Positions 52,715-59,941 of a stretch of 64,000 bases of DNA are shown piece by piece. Origin of the DNA: BCD1 sp965230565 (GTDB lineage: Bacteria > Bacteroidota > Bacteroidia > Chitinophagales > Saprospiraceae); contig CBDDLH010000016.1 in the NCBI GenBank assembly GCA_965230565.1, positions 1,426,001 to 1,490,000 on the forward strand, written 5' to 3'. The stretch's first letter is position 1; every line of letters starts with the position of its first letter. A model generated the notes under the pieces. It made no database searches. It had not been told where the DNA came from and saw nothing but the letters and a program-made list of their open reading frames with translations. The translations under genes and the position numbers were made by a program.

Positions 52715-53824
52715 CTACTCTACCCAATCCGCGACAAAAACATTGGTTGATCTGGTTCCACCGTTGTTACGATTGGATGAGAATGCGACCTTCTTACCAT
52801 CCGGTGAAAACACGAGGAAAGCATCAAATGCCGTGTCAAAGGAAATCTGCTCCAGGCCAGATCCGTCAACATTAATCATATAAAGATTGAATGGAAAGCC
52901 TCTTTCACTTGCGTGATTAGAACAGAAGATGATTTTTTCCCCTGAAGGGTGCATAAAGGGCGCCCAGTTTGCATTACCCAGATCCGTAATTTGGGTTAAT
53001 TCACTACCATCTACATTACACATGAACAGCTCCATTTCTGTTGGCTGCACCAATCCTTCAGCAAGCAGGTCTTTATAAATTTTGATTTCCTCATCCGTTT
53101 GAGGGCGGGAAGCTCTGAAGATCAACTTCTTACCGTCAGGAGTAAAAAATGCTCCACCGTCGTAACCTAAACCATCTGTCACCTGCTGAACGTTAGAACC
53201 ATCGATATCCATGGTGAATAATTCGAGGTCACCCGTACGCATTGACGTAAAGACGATTTTATCTCCCTGTGGAGACAAGGTAGGTTCGGCATCGTATCCC
53301 GGGGTATCAGTCAACTTTGTCAACAGGTTTCCATCCAGATCAGAAACATAAATATCGAAACTGTCATAGATCGGCCAAACGTATTTATTATCCTCACGCG
53401 GAGCCGGCTCCGGCGGGCAATTTTCGTCTGCTTCATGGGTTGAAGCATAGATGATTGTTGAATCTCCCGGCATGAAATATGCACAAGTGGTACGACCTTT
53501 TCCTGTACTTACCAATGGCGCAATATCTCCTTCGTATCCGGTGACAGGCATGTAGTAGATCTGGTCACAATCTGTTCCCCAGGCAGAATTTTTAGCCTGG
53601 AATGAAAGCATCTTGCTATCAAAGCTGAAATAGGCTTCAGCGTTGTCTCCGCCAAATGTGAGCTGGCGAACATTTTTAAAGTGCTTTTCTCCTTCCAGTT
53701 TAAGGCTGTCAACAAACGTTGTAGTTTCTTCATTTTCAGCTCCCTCCGCCGGCTTCTGAGCAGAATCCTGACAAGCCTGAAAAGCAAAAATTGCAAGTAT
53801 CAGTAATAAAAAGTAATTCTTCAT
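52715..53824 (-). CDS. TolB/PD40-repeat lipoprotein
   Basis: A 369-residue lipoprotein: signal peptide KNYFLLLILAIFAFQAC (Cys18), acidic linker (EGAENEETTTF), then a complete six-bladed PD40 propeller with regular blade motifs: AEPTLSPQGDKIVFTSMRTGDLELFTMDIDG-type (split about 190-220), GGAFFTPDGKKLIFRASRPQ, WAPFMHPSGEKIIFCSNHAS and LVFSPDGKKVAFSSNRNNGG near the end. Related proteins are periplasmic or surface-bound and bind proteins or glycans; some carry peptidase activity when fused to other domains, but no catalytic domain is present here. A clear promoter lies upstream, and a CAGTC heptamer repeat starts immediately at its stop codon. Confidence 0.87.
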   Translation of the reverse strand: MKNYFLLLILAIFAFQACQDSAQKPAEGAENEETTTFVDSLKLEGEKHFKNVRQLTFGGDNAEAYFSFDSKMLSFQAKNSAWGTDCDQIYYMPVTGYEGDIAPLVSTGKGRTTCAYFMPGDSTIIYASTHEADENCPPEPAPREDNKYVWPIYDSFDIYVSDLDGNLLTKLTDTPGYDAEPTLSPQGDKIVFTSMRTGDLELFTMDIDGSNVQQVTDGLGYDGGAFFTPDGKKLIFRASRPQTDEEIKIYKDLLAEGLVQPTEMELFMCNVDGSELTQITDLGNANWAPFMHPSGEKIIFCSNHASERGFPFNLYMINVDGSGLEQISFDTAFDAFLVFSPDGKKVAFSSNRNNGGTRSTNVFVADWVE

Positions 53825-53850
53825 TATGGTTAATATTTTTTAAATTTTTG

Positions 53851-53884
53851 CAAAAATAGAATTCCCCCTTCCTTTTTCAGCAAA
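53851..53884 (-). promoter_or_regulatory. Promoter of the TolB-like lipoprotein gene
   Basis: On the minus strand TTTG (plus 53881-53884), 22-nt spacer, TATTTTTG (plus 53851-53858), 27 nt before the ATG. Good match to the Bacteroidota consensus. Confidence 0.7.
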
Positions 53885-53916
53885 TGGAAGTCAAAGAATT
53901 GTCATAAAAGGTGACT

Positions 53917-53952
53917 AATCCGAAATTTTGACCGCGGTCAAAATTTCGGATT
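53917..53952. promoter_or_regulatory. 36-bp perfect palindrome (possible operator)
   Basis: The half-site AATCCGAAATTTTGACCG is followed directly by its exact inverse complement, with no spacer. It lies 33 bp upstream of the -33 element of the TolB-like gene. There is no T-run on either side, which argues against a terminator and for a dimer-binding site or cruciform. The rest of the gap 53825-54152 holds no gene. Confidence 0.5.
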
Positions 53953-54129
53953 CTATTGCGAATCCTGGGATTGACAATCCTCTTAGTATTTTCGTGGAAC
54001 TGAAAATTTGAATGATTTTAAGCCATTTGTGAACATTTTCGGAGAATTCCGTACAATGAAATAGACTTCAGCCTTTTTATCTCAGATTCAAATCCTACCT
54101 GATCAAAGGCCTGTAACCCGAAGCCTGCC

Positions 54130-54152
54130 GACTGTAGACTGAGAACTGAACC
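54130..54152. repeat. CAGTC heptamer repeat at the stop codon of the thioredoxin-like gene
   Basis: Minus-strand GGGTTCAGTTCTCAGTCTAC follows the stop codon at 54153 directly. Third stop-adjacent member of this repeat family. Confidence 0.6.
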
Positions 54153-55226
54153 CTAATCCGGATTAGCCGATTCATTAATATCCCCAATCTTATATCCGGT
54201 GAAATCCAATGGAATGCCGGTGCCTGTAACATACATATAGGTTCGTGCGTCACCTTGATAAGCTTCTTCATAAGGATTGGCTGGAGAGGTAAAAAGGTAG
54301 TCGGTTTTGATAAATCCCCAAGGGTCATTATCGGGCAGATTATCACTAACGGCCAGCACGAGTTTCGTTAACTGGATAAGATCGGCAGTGGATATGCCCC
54401 CTGAACTGTTGGCATCCGCAGCAAGGTATTTCCAGGGTTCCTGAAAATTGTCAATACCCAAGACGTGTTTCCTGATCTTGATCATATCAAAAGTGGTAAG
54501 TCCATCATTATAACTACCGCTTTTGACCGCCGAAATTTCATAGGTTGAATCAGGGCGCAATAAGATATCCAATTCAAACAAACCGCCGGCCAACATTTCA
54601 GTCGGCGAATACAATTCTCCGTCAATATCCAGGTCAAAAGAACCGATAGCACTTCCTCCCGGCATGGTTACGGTACCGGTTAGATGATAAGGTTTTCGAG
54701 CTCCCGATTGACGAATAGCCTCTTCGAGCAAAGCTGTCACCCCCGGTCCATCATAAACTCCATTACTCGGATCAAAATCAACGGTCCCGTCAGGATGGAT
54801 CACTACAAAGGTAGGAACACCCTCAAAAGGGCCCCAGTCTCCACTATAATAGGGCTGAACTGCAGGAATGGCGCCTCCGTCAATACCCACCATTGGGTAG
54901 GAAACATCGTGATCTATCTTAAACTGGGCACAATCCGAATTGAAGTCATCATTCATAATCGAAAGTCCTATAAACTCAACATCACCTGTTCCACCTCCCC
55001 ATGTTTGATAAAAGTCTTCCAATGTCGGTGCCAGAGCAATACAAGGCGGGCAGTAAGTAAAGAATAGATCAATAACGACCGTTTTTCCCTGATTGAGATA
55101 ATCCTGGTAAAGCTGATGTTCTACCCCGTCAGAATCTGTTACCGTAAAATCAGGAGCGAGAGGCTGGGCATTCAGATTGAACCCGAATCCAGCCAGCAGG
55201 GTTATTAGTATAATATTTTTCATCAT
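54153..55226 (-). CDS. Secreted thioredoxin-like protein with dockerin-like C-terminus
   Basis: The ATG at 55226 starts a signal peptide (KNIILITLLAGFGFNLNAQ) and gives 357 residues; a longer frame to 55436 overlaps lipB and lies beyond the promoter. Domain 1 (about 20-170) is a TlpA/AhpC-like thioredoxin fold with the redox motif FFTYCPPCIALAP (CPPC) and GVPTFVVIHPDG (cis-Pro). Domain 2 (about 185-250) is a beta-sandwich (TGTVTMPGGSAIGSFDLDID). Domain 3 is dockerin-like, with two calcium-type repeats, GLTTFDMIKIRKHVLGI and DANSSGGISTADLIQLTKLV, and the tail PLDFTGYKIGDINESANPD, which matches the end of the 1339-residue protein at 12808. A thioredoxin fused to such a tail suggests a surface-displayed redox protein. 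Confidence 0.87.
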   Translation of the reverse strand: MMKNIILITLLAGFGFNLNAQPLAPDFTVTDSDGVEHQLYQDYLNQGKTVVIDLFFTYCPPCIALAPTLEDFYQTWGGGTGDVEFIGLSIMNDDFNSDCAQFKIDHDVSYPMVGIDGGAIPAVQPYYSGDWGPFEGVPTFVVIHPDGTVDFDPSNGVYDGPGVTALLEEAIRQSGARKPYHLTGTVTMPGGSAIGSFDLDIDGELYSPTEMLAGGLFELDILLRPDSTYEISAVKSGSYNDGLTTFDMIKIRKHVLGIDNFQEPWKYLAADANSSGGISTADLIQLTKLVLAVSDNLPDNDPWGFIKTDYLFTSPANPYEEAYQGDARTYMYVTGTGIPLDFTGYKIGDINESANPD

Positions 55227-55252
55227 TGATGGGCATTCCTTGGTTAATTCTT

Positions 55253-55281
55253 CAAAATTACGAAAATTTACACCATGCAAA
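55253..55281 (-). promoter_or_regulatory. Promoter of the thioredoxin-like gene
   Basis: On the minus strand TTTG (plus 55278-55281), 17-nt spacer, TAATTTTG (plus 55253-55260), 26 nt before the ATG at 55226. It overlaps the start of lipB on the other strand and supports the downstream start for the thioredoxin-like protein. Confidence 0.6.
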
Positions 55282-55979
55282 AAGTGAAATTTGAGGACCT
55301 CGGTCTGATCAGCTATAAAAAAGCCTGGGATTATCAGAGTGAGTTGCACCAGACACTCAAGGATCGGAAGGTCCAGGCGAGGCGAAATAATGAAACGGTC
55401 ACTGCACCCCTGCATCATCTTTTGTTTTGTGAGCATCCTCCGGTGTACACACTTGGAAAGAGCGGTTCAGAAGACAATATATTGCTGGATGAAAAACAGC
55501 TGGAAGAACAAGGTTTTGAATATTTTAAAATCAACCGGGGTGGTGACATCACCTATCATGGTCCGGGCCAGATAGTAGGCTATCCCATATTTGACCTTGA
55601 TTTCTTTTTCACTGATGTACACAAATATGTAAGGTTTTTGGAAGAAGCCATTATCAGAACCCTGAAACACTACAACATTGAAGCCTACCGGATCAAAGAA
55701 TATACAGGTGTGTGGTTACCTGAAAAGGGATTTATTCCCAAGCGAAAGATCTGTGCTATTGGCGTGCACCTGAGTCGATGGGTGACTTTACACGGATTTG
55801 CGTTTAATGTAAAACCACAGCTCAATCATTTCAACAACATCATCCCTTGTGGAATTAATGATGCAGACAAAGCAGTTACTTCCCTGGAAAATGAACTCGG
55901 AGAAGCTGTTGATATGGAAGAAGTGAAAAATCTGGTTAAAGGACATTTGGCTGAGCTTTTTGAGTTTGAAACTATTTGA
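55275..55979 (+). CDS. lipB: Lipoyl(octanoyl) transferase
   Basis: A 234-residue enzyme that moves octanoyl groups from acyl carrier protein to lipoyl domains of 2-oxoacid dehydrogenases and the glycine cleavage system. Motifs: HHLLFCEHPPVYTLGKSG (47-64), NRGGDITYHGPGQIVGYPI (87-105), the catalytic Lys158 in PKRKICAIGVHLSRWVTLHG, and the catalytic Cys192 in IIPCGINDADKAVTS. The Lys/Cys dyad is complete and the length normal. It is divergent from the thioredoxin-like gene; a GGTTGCT-type short repeat follows its stop codon. Confidence 0.96.
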   Translation: MQKVKFEDLGLISYKKAWDYQSELHQTLKDRKVQARRNNETVTAPLHHLLFCEHPPVYTLGKSGSEDNILLDEKQLEEQGFEYFKINRGGDITYHGPGQIVGYPIFDLDFFFTDVHKYVRFLEEAIIRTLKHYNIEAYRIKEYTGVWLPEKGFIPKRKICAIGVHLSRWVTLHGFAFNVKPQLNHFNNIIPCGINDADKAVTSLENELGEAVDMEEVKNLVKGHLAELFEFETI

Positions 55980-56002
55980 ACAGTTGCTGGTTGCTGGTTA
56001 TT
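55980..56002. repeat. GGTTRCT heptamer repeat after lipB
   Basis: ACAGTTGCTGGTTGCTGGTT begins directly after the lipB stop codon; same family as the AACCAGT arrays at 34311-34507 and 58631-58720. Confidence 0.5.
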
Positions 56003-56022
56003 AAAAAGAACACATTTTTACC

Positions 56023-56658
56023 ATGGGAGCATATTTGACACTTACTAACATCATCATTTTGATCACTGTATTGATCTCTTTTCAGGCATTTCAGAACAGG
56101 GAAACGGTAGAAAGATTTCTTTTCAGGCCTACACTGATCAATGACCGAAAAGAATATTATCGTTTCCTGAGCAGTGGTTTCATCCATGCTGATTGGGTTC
56201 ACCTTGGGGTGAATATGTATATGTTGTATGTTTTCGGAAGGTTTTCCGAACAGATGTTTCTGGTCTTATTTGGACACACCGCAGGTAAGATCGCCTTTTT
56301 ATTATTCTACCTAAGTGCTGTAGTCGTTTCGTCCATTCCATCTTATCTACGTCATAAAGACAATTATACTTACGCTGCTTTGGGGGCTTCCGGAGCCACA
56401 TCAGCGCTTGTTTTTGCCTATATTCTTTATGATCCCTGGCAGATGTTCCTTTTTCCTCCAGTACCGGCTATCATTTTCGGAGTTTTATACCTTGCTTACT
56501 CTTCCTACATGGATCGTCGGGGTACGGATAACATCGGTCATAACCAGCACTTTTGGGGCGCCGTTTATGGCATTGTATTCGTGTTGGTTTCCATGGCTAT
56601 TGCCAGTCCGGGACTAATTGAGGTTGTTATTCAACGGATTTTTGCGGGGCCGTTTTAA
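56023..56658 (+). CDS. Rhomboid-family intramembrane serine protease
   Basis: A 211-residue membrane protein with six to seven helices. The catalytic dyad is present: Ser123 in ALGASGATSALVF and His176 in NQHFWGAVYG; the oxyanion residues are H60 and N64 in WVHLGVNMYMLYVFG. The short N-terminus RKEYYRFLSSGFIHADWVHL matches the typical L1 loop entrance of rhomboids. It cleaves helices of membrane proteins; substrates unknown. The start ATG lies 44 nt after the lipB stop, so the two may be co-transcribed across the short GGTTGCT repeat. A MITE-like element follows. Confidence 0.92.
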   Translation: MGAYLTLTNIIILITVLISFQAFQNRETVERFLFRPTLINDRKEYYRFLSSGFIHADWVHLGVNMYMLYVFGRFSEQMFLVLFGHTAGKIAFLLFYLSAVVVSSIPSYLRHKDNYTYAALGASGATSALVFAYILYDPWQMFLFPPVPAIIFGVLYLAYSSYMDRRGTDNIGHNQHFWGAVYGIVFVLVSMAIASPGLIEVVIQRIFAGPF

Positions 56659-56745
56659 AAGTATGCACGGGCCAGACAAAACCTTATGCCTATCTAATCA
56701 GCTCTGAAAAGATGTCCTTCTAATTTAGCGAGGAACTCGAAGTTA

Positions 56746-56997
56746 AATGTCGTCAACTTAAACCAATTCAATTAATTTTTAAATAGCCCTGTACCCGTCT
56801 GCCGGTGTTGCCAGGCAGGCTTCAGCGCAAGGCTTAATCCAACCAGGCCTTTAGGCCTTTCCAAGCTAAAAAAAAGGGCTGAAGCCCTATTGTTTCCAGG
56901 TGTCTTTTAGCACCGCGCTGAAGCCCGTCTGCCGGTGTTGCCAGGCAGGCACGGCGCAATGGAATTTCATTATTTAATCTCTTAAGTTGACGACATT
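56746..56997. mobile_element. 252-bp MITE-like element
   Basis: Perfect 16-bp terminal inverted repeats: AATGTCGTCAACTTAA (56746-56761) and TTAAGTTGACGACATT (56982-56997). Inside are two identical 27-bp direct repeats (56794-56820 and 56924-56950, beginning CCCGTCTGCCGGTG and ending CCAGGCAGGC) and short hairpins (AGGCCTTTAGGCCT; AGGGCTGAAGCCCT). It encodes no protein. No target duplication is evident. It fills the middle of the 440-bp gap between the rhomboid and sigma-factor genes; the flanks hold no gene. Confidence 0.72.
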
Positions 56998-57098
56998 CAA
57001 ATCAATGTTACCCCAAATTTTTTTTAATAAATCCTACCCAACACCGCAGGAATTTCTCCCATCTAACATCTAAAGAGTTGTAAACAATATTTCGTAAT

Positions 57099-57710
57099 TT
57101 GACCAAGGTAACCAAAACAGCCTTACAATTGGACAACGAGCAGCAACTGGTACAGGATCTTCAGGCCGGTTCAGAACAGGCGTTCCGAACCCTGATCGAT
57201 CTTTACCAGGATAAAGCGCTCAGCACTTGCCTGGGATTCATCCCCAATAAGCAAGATGCAGAAGATGTTGTTCAAGAAGTTTTTGTTGAAGTCTACCGCT
57301 CTGTTGGGAATTTCAAGGGTGATTCCAAGCTTTCGAGTTGGATCTACCGCATTGTGGTCAACAAATGTCTGGAAGCCATACGGTATAAAAAGCGAAAAAA
57401 ACGAAGGGCCTTTTTTCAGTCGCTGGTGGGTATGCACGAAAATAATGGTGGCGATCTTGCAAGAGATTTTGACCACCCGGGAGTTCTACTGGAAAACAAA
57501 GAAAGAACCGCAGTGTTATTTTCAAAAATAAAGCTGCTGCCCGAAAATCAACGGATAGTCTTCACGCTGTGCAAAATTGACGACTTGACTTATAAAGAAG
57601 CGGCAGAAATAATGAATACCAGTGTTTCCTCTGTTGAATCCCTGATGTTCAGAGCCAAAAAGAATTTGCAAAAATATCTAACGGATTATTACCGAAATGA
57701 AAAGATTTAA
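57099..57710 (+). CDS. ECF RNA polymerase sigma factor
   Basis: A sigma-70 family ECF factor of about 200 residues. Region 2: ALSTCLGFIPNKQDAEDVVQ and VFVEVYRSVGNFKGDSKLSS, then WIYRIVVNKCLEAIRYKKRKK (about 70-105). Region 4: LPENQRIVFTLCKIDDLTYK and the HTH AAEIMNTSVSSVESLMFRAK (about 165-190). The start is uncertain: there is no ATG, the TTG at 57099 overlaps a TAATTTG promoter-like sequence, and a second TTG at 57129 (MDNEQQL) may be the true start. It heads a run of three genes with a membrane protein and a CpxP-like sensor, so it probably answers envelope or metal stress. Confidence 0.9.
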   Translation: MTKVTKTALQLDNEQQLVQDLQAGSEQAFRTLIDLYQDKALSTCLGFIPNKQDAEDVVQEVFVEVYRSVGNFKGDSKLSSWIYRIVVNKCLEAIRYKKRKKRRAFFQSLVGMHENNGGDLARDFDHPGVLLENKERTAVLFSKIKLLPENQRIVFTLCKIDDLTYKEAAEIMNTSVSSVESLMFRAKKNLQKYLTDYYRNEKI

Positions 57711-57784
57711 GCATTCTTGCATTGCAGCATTTTTTTAAACACCCGCAAGTAATTACACCAAAAGACATCAAAAGGTTAGAAACG

Positions 57785-58132
57785 ATGAAAAATAAGCATA
57801 AACATATCGAGGAGAAAGTCAGGAAAACGATGGAAATGACTGACCATATTCAAAAGGTCGGGGGAAACCCCTTTCTGGCTACGAGAGTCATGCAACAAAT
57901 TGCAAATGAAAAGGCGGGGCAGACGGGCTTCTTTGGAAAACTTTCCCCGCTTTACAAAATAGCTTTCAGTATGATACTCATTGCTTTGAATGTTGTGGTG
58001 TTTTTACAATCAGATGGGGTTAATTCAGATTCTGCGCAAGCTTCGGATTCATCTTTCAATATAGCCAATGAATATGGATTGGTTGCGGAAGACACTTATG
58101 AACTTAGTTACAGTTACCTCCAGGAAAAATAA
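57785..58132 (+). CDS. Single-pass membrane protein, probable anti-sigma partner
   Basis: The ATG at 57785 gives 115 residues. N-terminal cytoplasmic helical segment (KNKHKHIEEKVRKTMEMTDH), a linker with NPFLATRVMQQIANEKAGQ (the xPxFxTRVxxxI pattern seen in proteins encoded after such sigma factors), one membrane helix (about 67-84, YKIAFSMILIALNVVVFLQ) and a short periplasmic tail rich in Ser/Glu/Tyr. This layout is common for small anti-sigma factors in Bacteroidota, but no zinc-binding HxxxCxxC motif is present, so binding to the sigma factor is inferred from gene order (75 nt downstream) and topology. Four nt separate it from the next gene. Confidence 0.7.
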   Translation: MKNKHKHIEEKVRKTMEMTDHIQKVGGNPFLATRVMQQIANEKAGQTGFFGKLSPLYKIAFSMILIALNVVVFLQSDGVNSDSAQASDSSFNIANEYGLVAEDTYELSYSYLQEK

Positions 58133-58136
58133 AAAA

Positions 58137-58613
58137 ATGGCAAGTTTCAATAAAAATACATGGCTGATCGTACTGCTGGTTGTGCTCAACCTGGTATCTC
58201 TTGGAGCACTTTGGATTTCCAGAACTCCGCCCCCTCCAGAGACTACCAAAAGTGAACACACTAGCAAGGTTGACAAGTTTTTTCACAAGGAATTAAACCT
58301 TGATGAGGATCAAATGGTCGAAGTCAAAAAACTGACTAAAGAGCATTTTCAGGAAAGGCGTGAGGTATTTCAGCAAATTCGCGAACAAAAGGGACTGCTG
58401 ATAAAAGAACTGTCCGACGAAACGGAAGATACCGTGGCTATCAATACCATTTTAGCCGAAATCGCCAGACTGGAAAGCATGAATGAAAAACTATTTATTG
58501 ATCACTATAAAAATCTAAAAAAAGTATGCACGCCTGAACAACTTGACAGTCTCAACAAGGTTTTTCAGCGAGGCATACATCCACACGGACTACGAAATCG
58601 TAAACACAGATGA
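58137..58613 (+). CDS. CpxP/Spy-like periplasmic sensor
   Basis: The ATG at 58137, 4 nt after the previous stop codon, gives 158 residues. One N-terminal membrane anchor (about 8-27, WLIVLLVVLNLVSLGALWIS), a Pro-rich linker (RTPPPPETT), then a long antiparallel helical hairpin: FFHKELNLDEDQMVEVKKLT (about 48-67), EHFQERREVFQQIREQKGLL and FIDHYKNLKKVCTPEQLDSL. The repeated L(T/D)xxQ-like pattern (LNLDEDQ, CTPEQL) is that of the CpxP/Spy/'heavy-metal sensor' family, which binds misfolded proteins or metals and feeds back on the sigma or two-component system. Ends basic with His (HPHGLRNRKHR). Likely the periplasmic input to the sigma/anti-sigma pair. Confidence 0.83.
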   Translation: MASFNKNTWLIVLLVVLNLVSLGALWISRTPPPPETTKSEHTSKVDKFFHKELNLDEDQMVEVKKLTKEHFQERREVFQQIREQKGLLIKELSDETEDTVAINTILAEIARLESMNEKLFIDHYKNLKKVCTPEQLDSLNKVFQRGIHPHGLRNRKHR

Positions 58614-58630
58614 TGTTGTCCACTTCTTAA

Positions 58631-58720
58631 ACCGGTCACTGGTTGCTAGTTGCTGGTTACTGGTTGCTTTTTTTGTTTTCAAAACAATCCTGTAACCAGA
58701 AACATGTAACCTGTAACTGA
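58631..58720. repeat. GGTTRCT heptamer inverted repeat
   Basis: Left array 58631-58667 (ACTGGTTGCTAGTTGCTGGT and following) and right array 58691-58720 (GTAACCAGAAACATGTAACC and following) are inverted relative to each other around a T-rich spacer. Located between the CpxP-like gene and the His-rich T9SS-cargo gene. Confidence 0.6.
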
Positions 58721-58739
58721 AAATTAAAACTTATTTGAC

Positions 58740-59828
58740 ATGAAAAAATCATTTTTAATCTTGCTGGTGCTAATGCTGGCAACTCAGGTAACTTTTGCAC
58801 AGAAAGAAGGATTCAAACGTCCAAAAGCGAATCCTGAACTCCAAAAAGAAATGCGCACCTACATTGAAGAAAATGTACAGCCGGTTTTGCTCAAAGCCCA
58901 ACAGGATTTTGACAGCAAACTGAGCGCCGAAGATCTTTCCTTCATCAAGGAAAAACGTGAACAGGCCGCTGCGATGAAAGCGGAAATGATGGAGACCCGC
59001 AAAAAAGCCATGGAGCTGAGAAAAGAAGGGAAATCCAAAGAGGAAATCCATGAAGCTTTGGGTATAGAGCCAGGAGCTAAAAAAGAGGAACACAAGGCCG
59101 AAAGAGAAGTTATGAAGTCTTTTATGGAAAAAAATCAGGATGCTGTTAAAGAAAGCCTGGAAGCCTTAAAACCCTCCTATGAAACCTGGGTGAAAGATCA
59201 GAAAGCCATTATTCAAAAGTATGTCCCTGAGCAAAAAAAGCAAGAAAATGGAGCTCAGGAAGGAGTTAAAAGGAAAAGAGGTCCTCGTGTAGGGTTATTT
59301 GGCCTGGTCCCTCAAAAACATTTCCGTCCGAGACCTGAAGGTGGGAAGGGCCTGCATGGCAAAGAAGGCATGTCTCCTGATGAGAGAAAAGAAAAAAGAG
59401 AAAAAATGTCTAAAGGCAAGGAAGGCCATGGTCAAAAGCACGGTCGTCACGAAGCACGCCACGGACATGGAAAACTGGCCGTAGAATTTGTGCTTTGGGA
59501 TGGCACATTACCTCCTCAGCCGGAAGAAAATGTTGACTTTGATAAATCTTTGAATCCAGGAAAAGATGTTTTCTCACTTCAAAACTATCCAAATCCTGCC
59601 AATGGAGTTACGAAGATCACTGCAGAGTTGCCACAGAATACCAAACTTGTAAAGATCACCTTGCAGGATGCCTCCGGTAAGATCGTCAAAGACCTAAGTT
59701 TCAAAAACGTGGACAAAGGCACCAATACTTTTGACCTTGATGTGAGCAATTTAACCGACGGTCTGTATTTCTACACTTTTGATGCGGATGGTCAAAAAAC
59801 GACTAAGCGTCTGGTGGTAGGGAAATAA
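58740..59828 (+). CDS. Secreted His-rich coiled-coil protein with T9SS type A sorting domain
   Basis: A 362-residue exported protein. Signal peptide (KKSFLILLVLMLATQVTFAQ); then a charged helical region (about 22-165) in Lys/Glu/Met-rich coiled-coil style (MRTYIEENVQPVLLKAQQDF; KREQAAAMKAEMMETRKKA-like), which recalls CpxP/LTxxQ helices; a low-complexity Gly/Lys/His stretch (about 195-245) with GHGQKHGRHEARHGHGK that could bind metal ions; and a C-terminal T9SS type A domain (about 278-362, LQNYPNPANGVTKITAELP ... LTDGLYFYTFDADGQ ... KRLVVGK), the signal for secretion through the type IX system. It follows a sigma/CpxP-like operon. The role in metal binding is inferred from composition only. 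Confidence 0.85.
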   Translation: MKKSFLILLVLMLATQVTFAQKEGFKRPKANPELQKEMRTYIEENVQPVLLKAQQDFDSKLSAEDLSFIKEKREQAAAMKAEMMETRKKAMELRKEGKSKEEIHEALGIEPGAKKEEHKAEREVMKSFMEKNQDAVKESLEALKPSYETWVKDQKAIIQKYVPEQKKQENGAQEGVKRKRGPRVGLFGLVPQKHFRPRPEGGKGLHGKEGMSPDERKEKREKMSKGKEGHGQKHGRHEARHGHGKLAVEFVLWDGTLPPQPEENVDFDKSLNPGKDVFSLQNYPNPANGVTKITAELPQNTKLVKITLQDASGKIVKDLSFKNVDKGTNTFDLDVSNLTDGLYFYTFDADGQKTTKRLVVGK

Positions 59829-59863
59829 AAGAAGTAAAATTTTTTATAGTCCAATTTTGTTAT

Positions 59864-59909
59864 AAATCCTGAGTCCCGTCAATTGTCGGGATTCAGGATT
59901 TCTTTTTTT
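59864..59909 (+). terminator. Strong intrinsic terminator
   Basis: Stem AAATCCTGAGTCCCG / CGGGATTCAGGATTT (one mismatch, 8-nt loop; 59864-59901), followed by CTTTTTTT. Ends the T9SS-cargo gene. Confidence 0.9.
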
Positions 59910-59941
59910 GTAATAATATCAACTGTATTCTGCGAACCGGA

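Noticed and set aside
54153..55436. Long start (55436) for the thioredoxin-like protein
   Set aside because: The extension overlaps lipB, lies upstream of a good promoter, and precedes a proper signal peptide starting at 55226.
56691..56997. Complete insertion sequence between the rhomboid and sigma genes
   Set aside because: Inverted ends are present, but the 252 bp between them encode no transposase; only a MITE-like element is supported.
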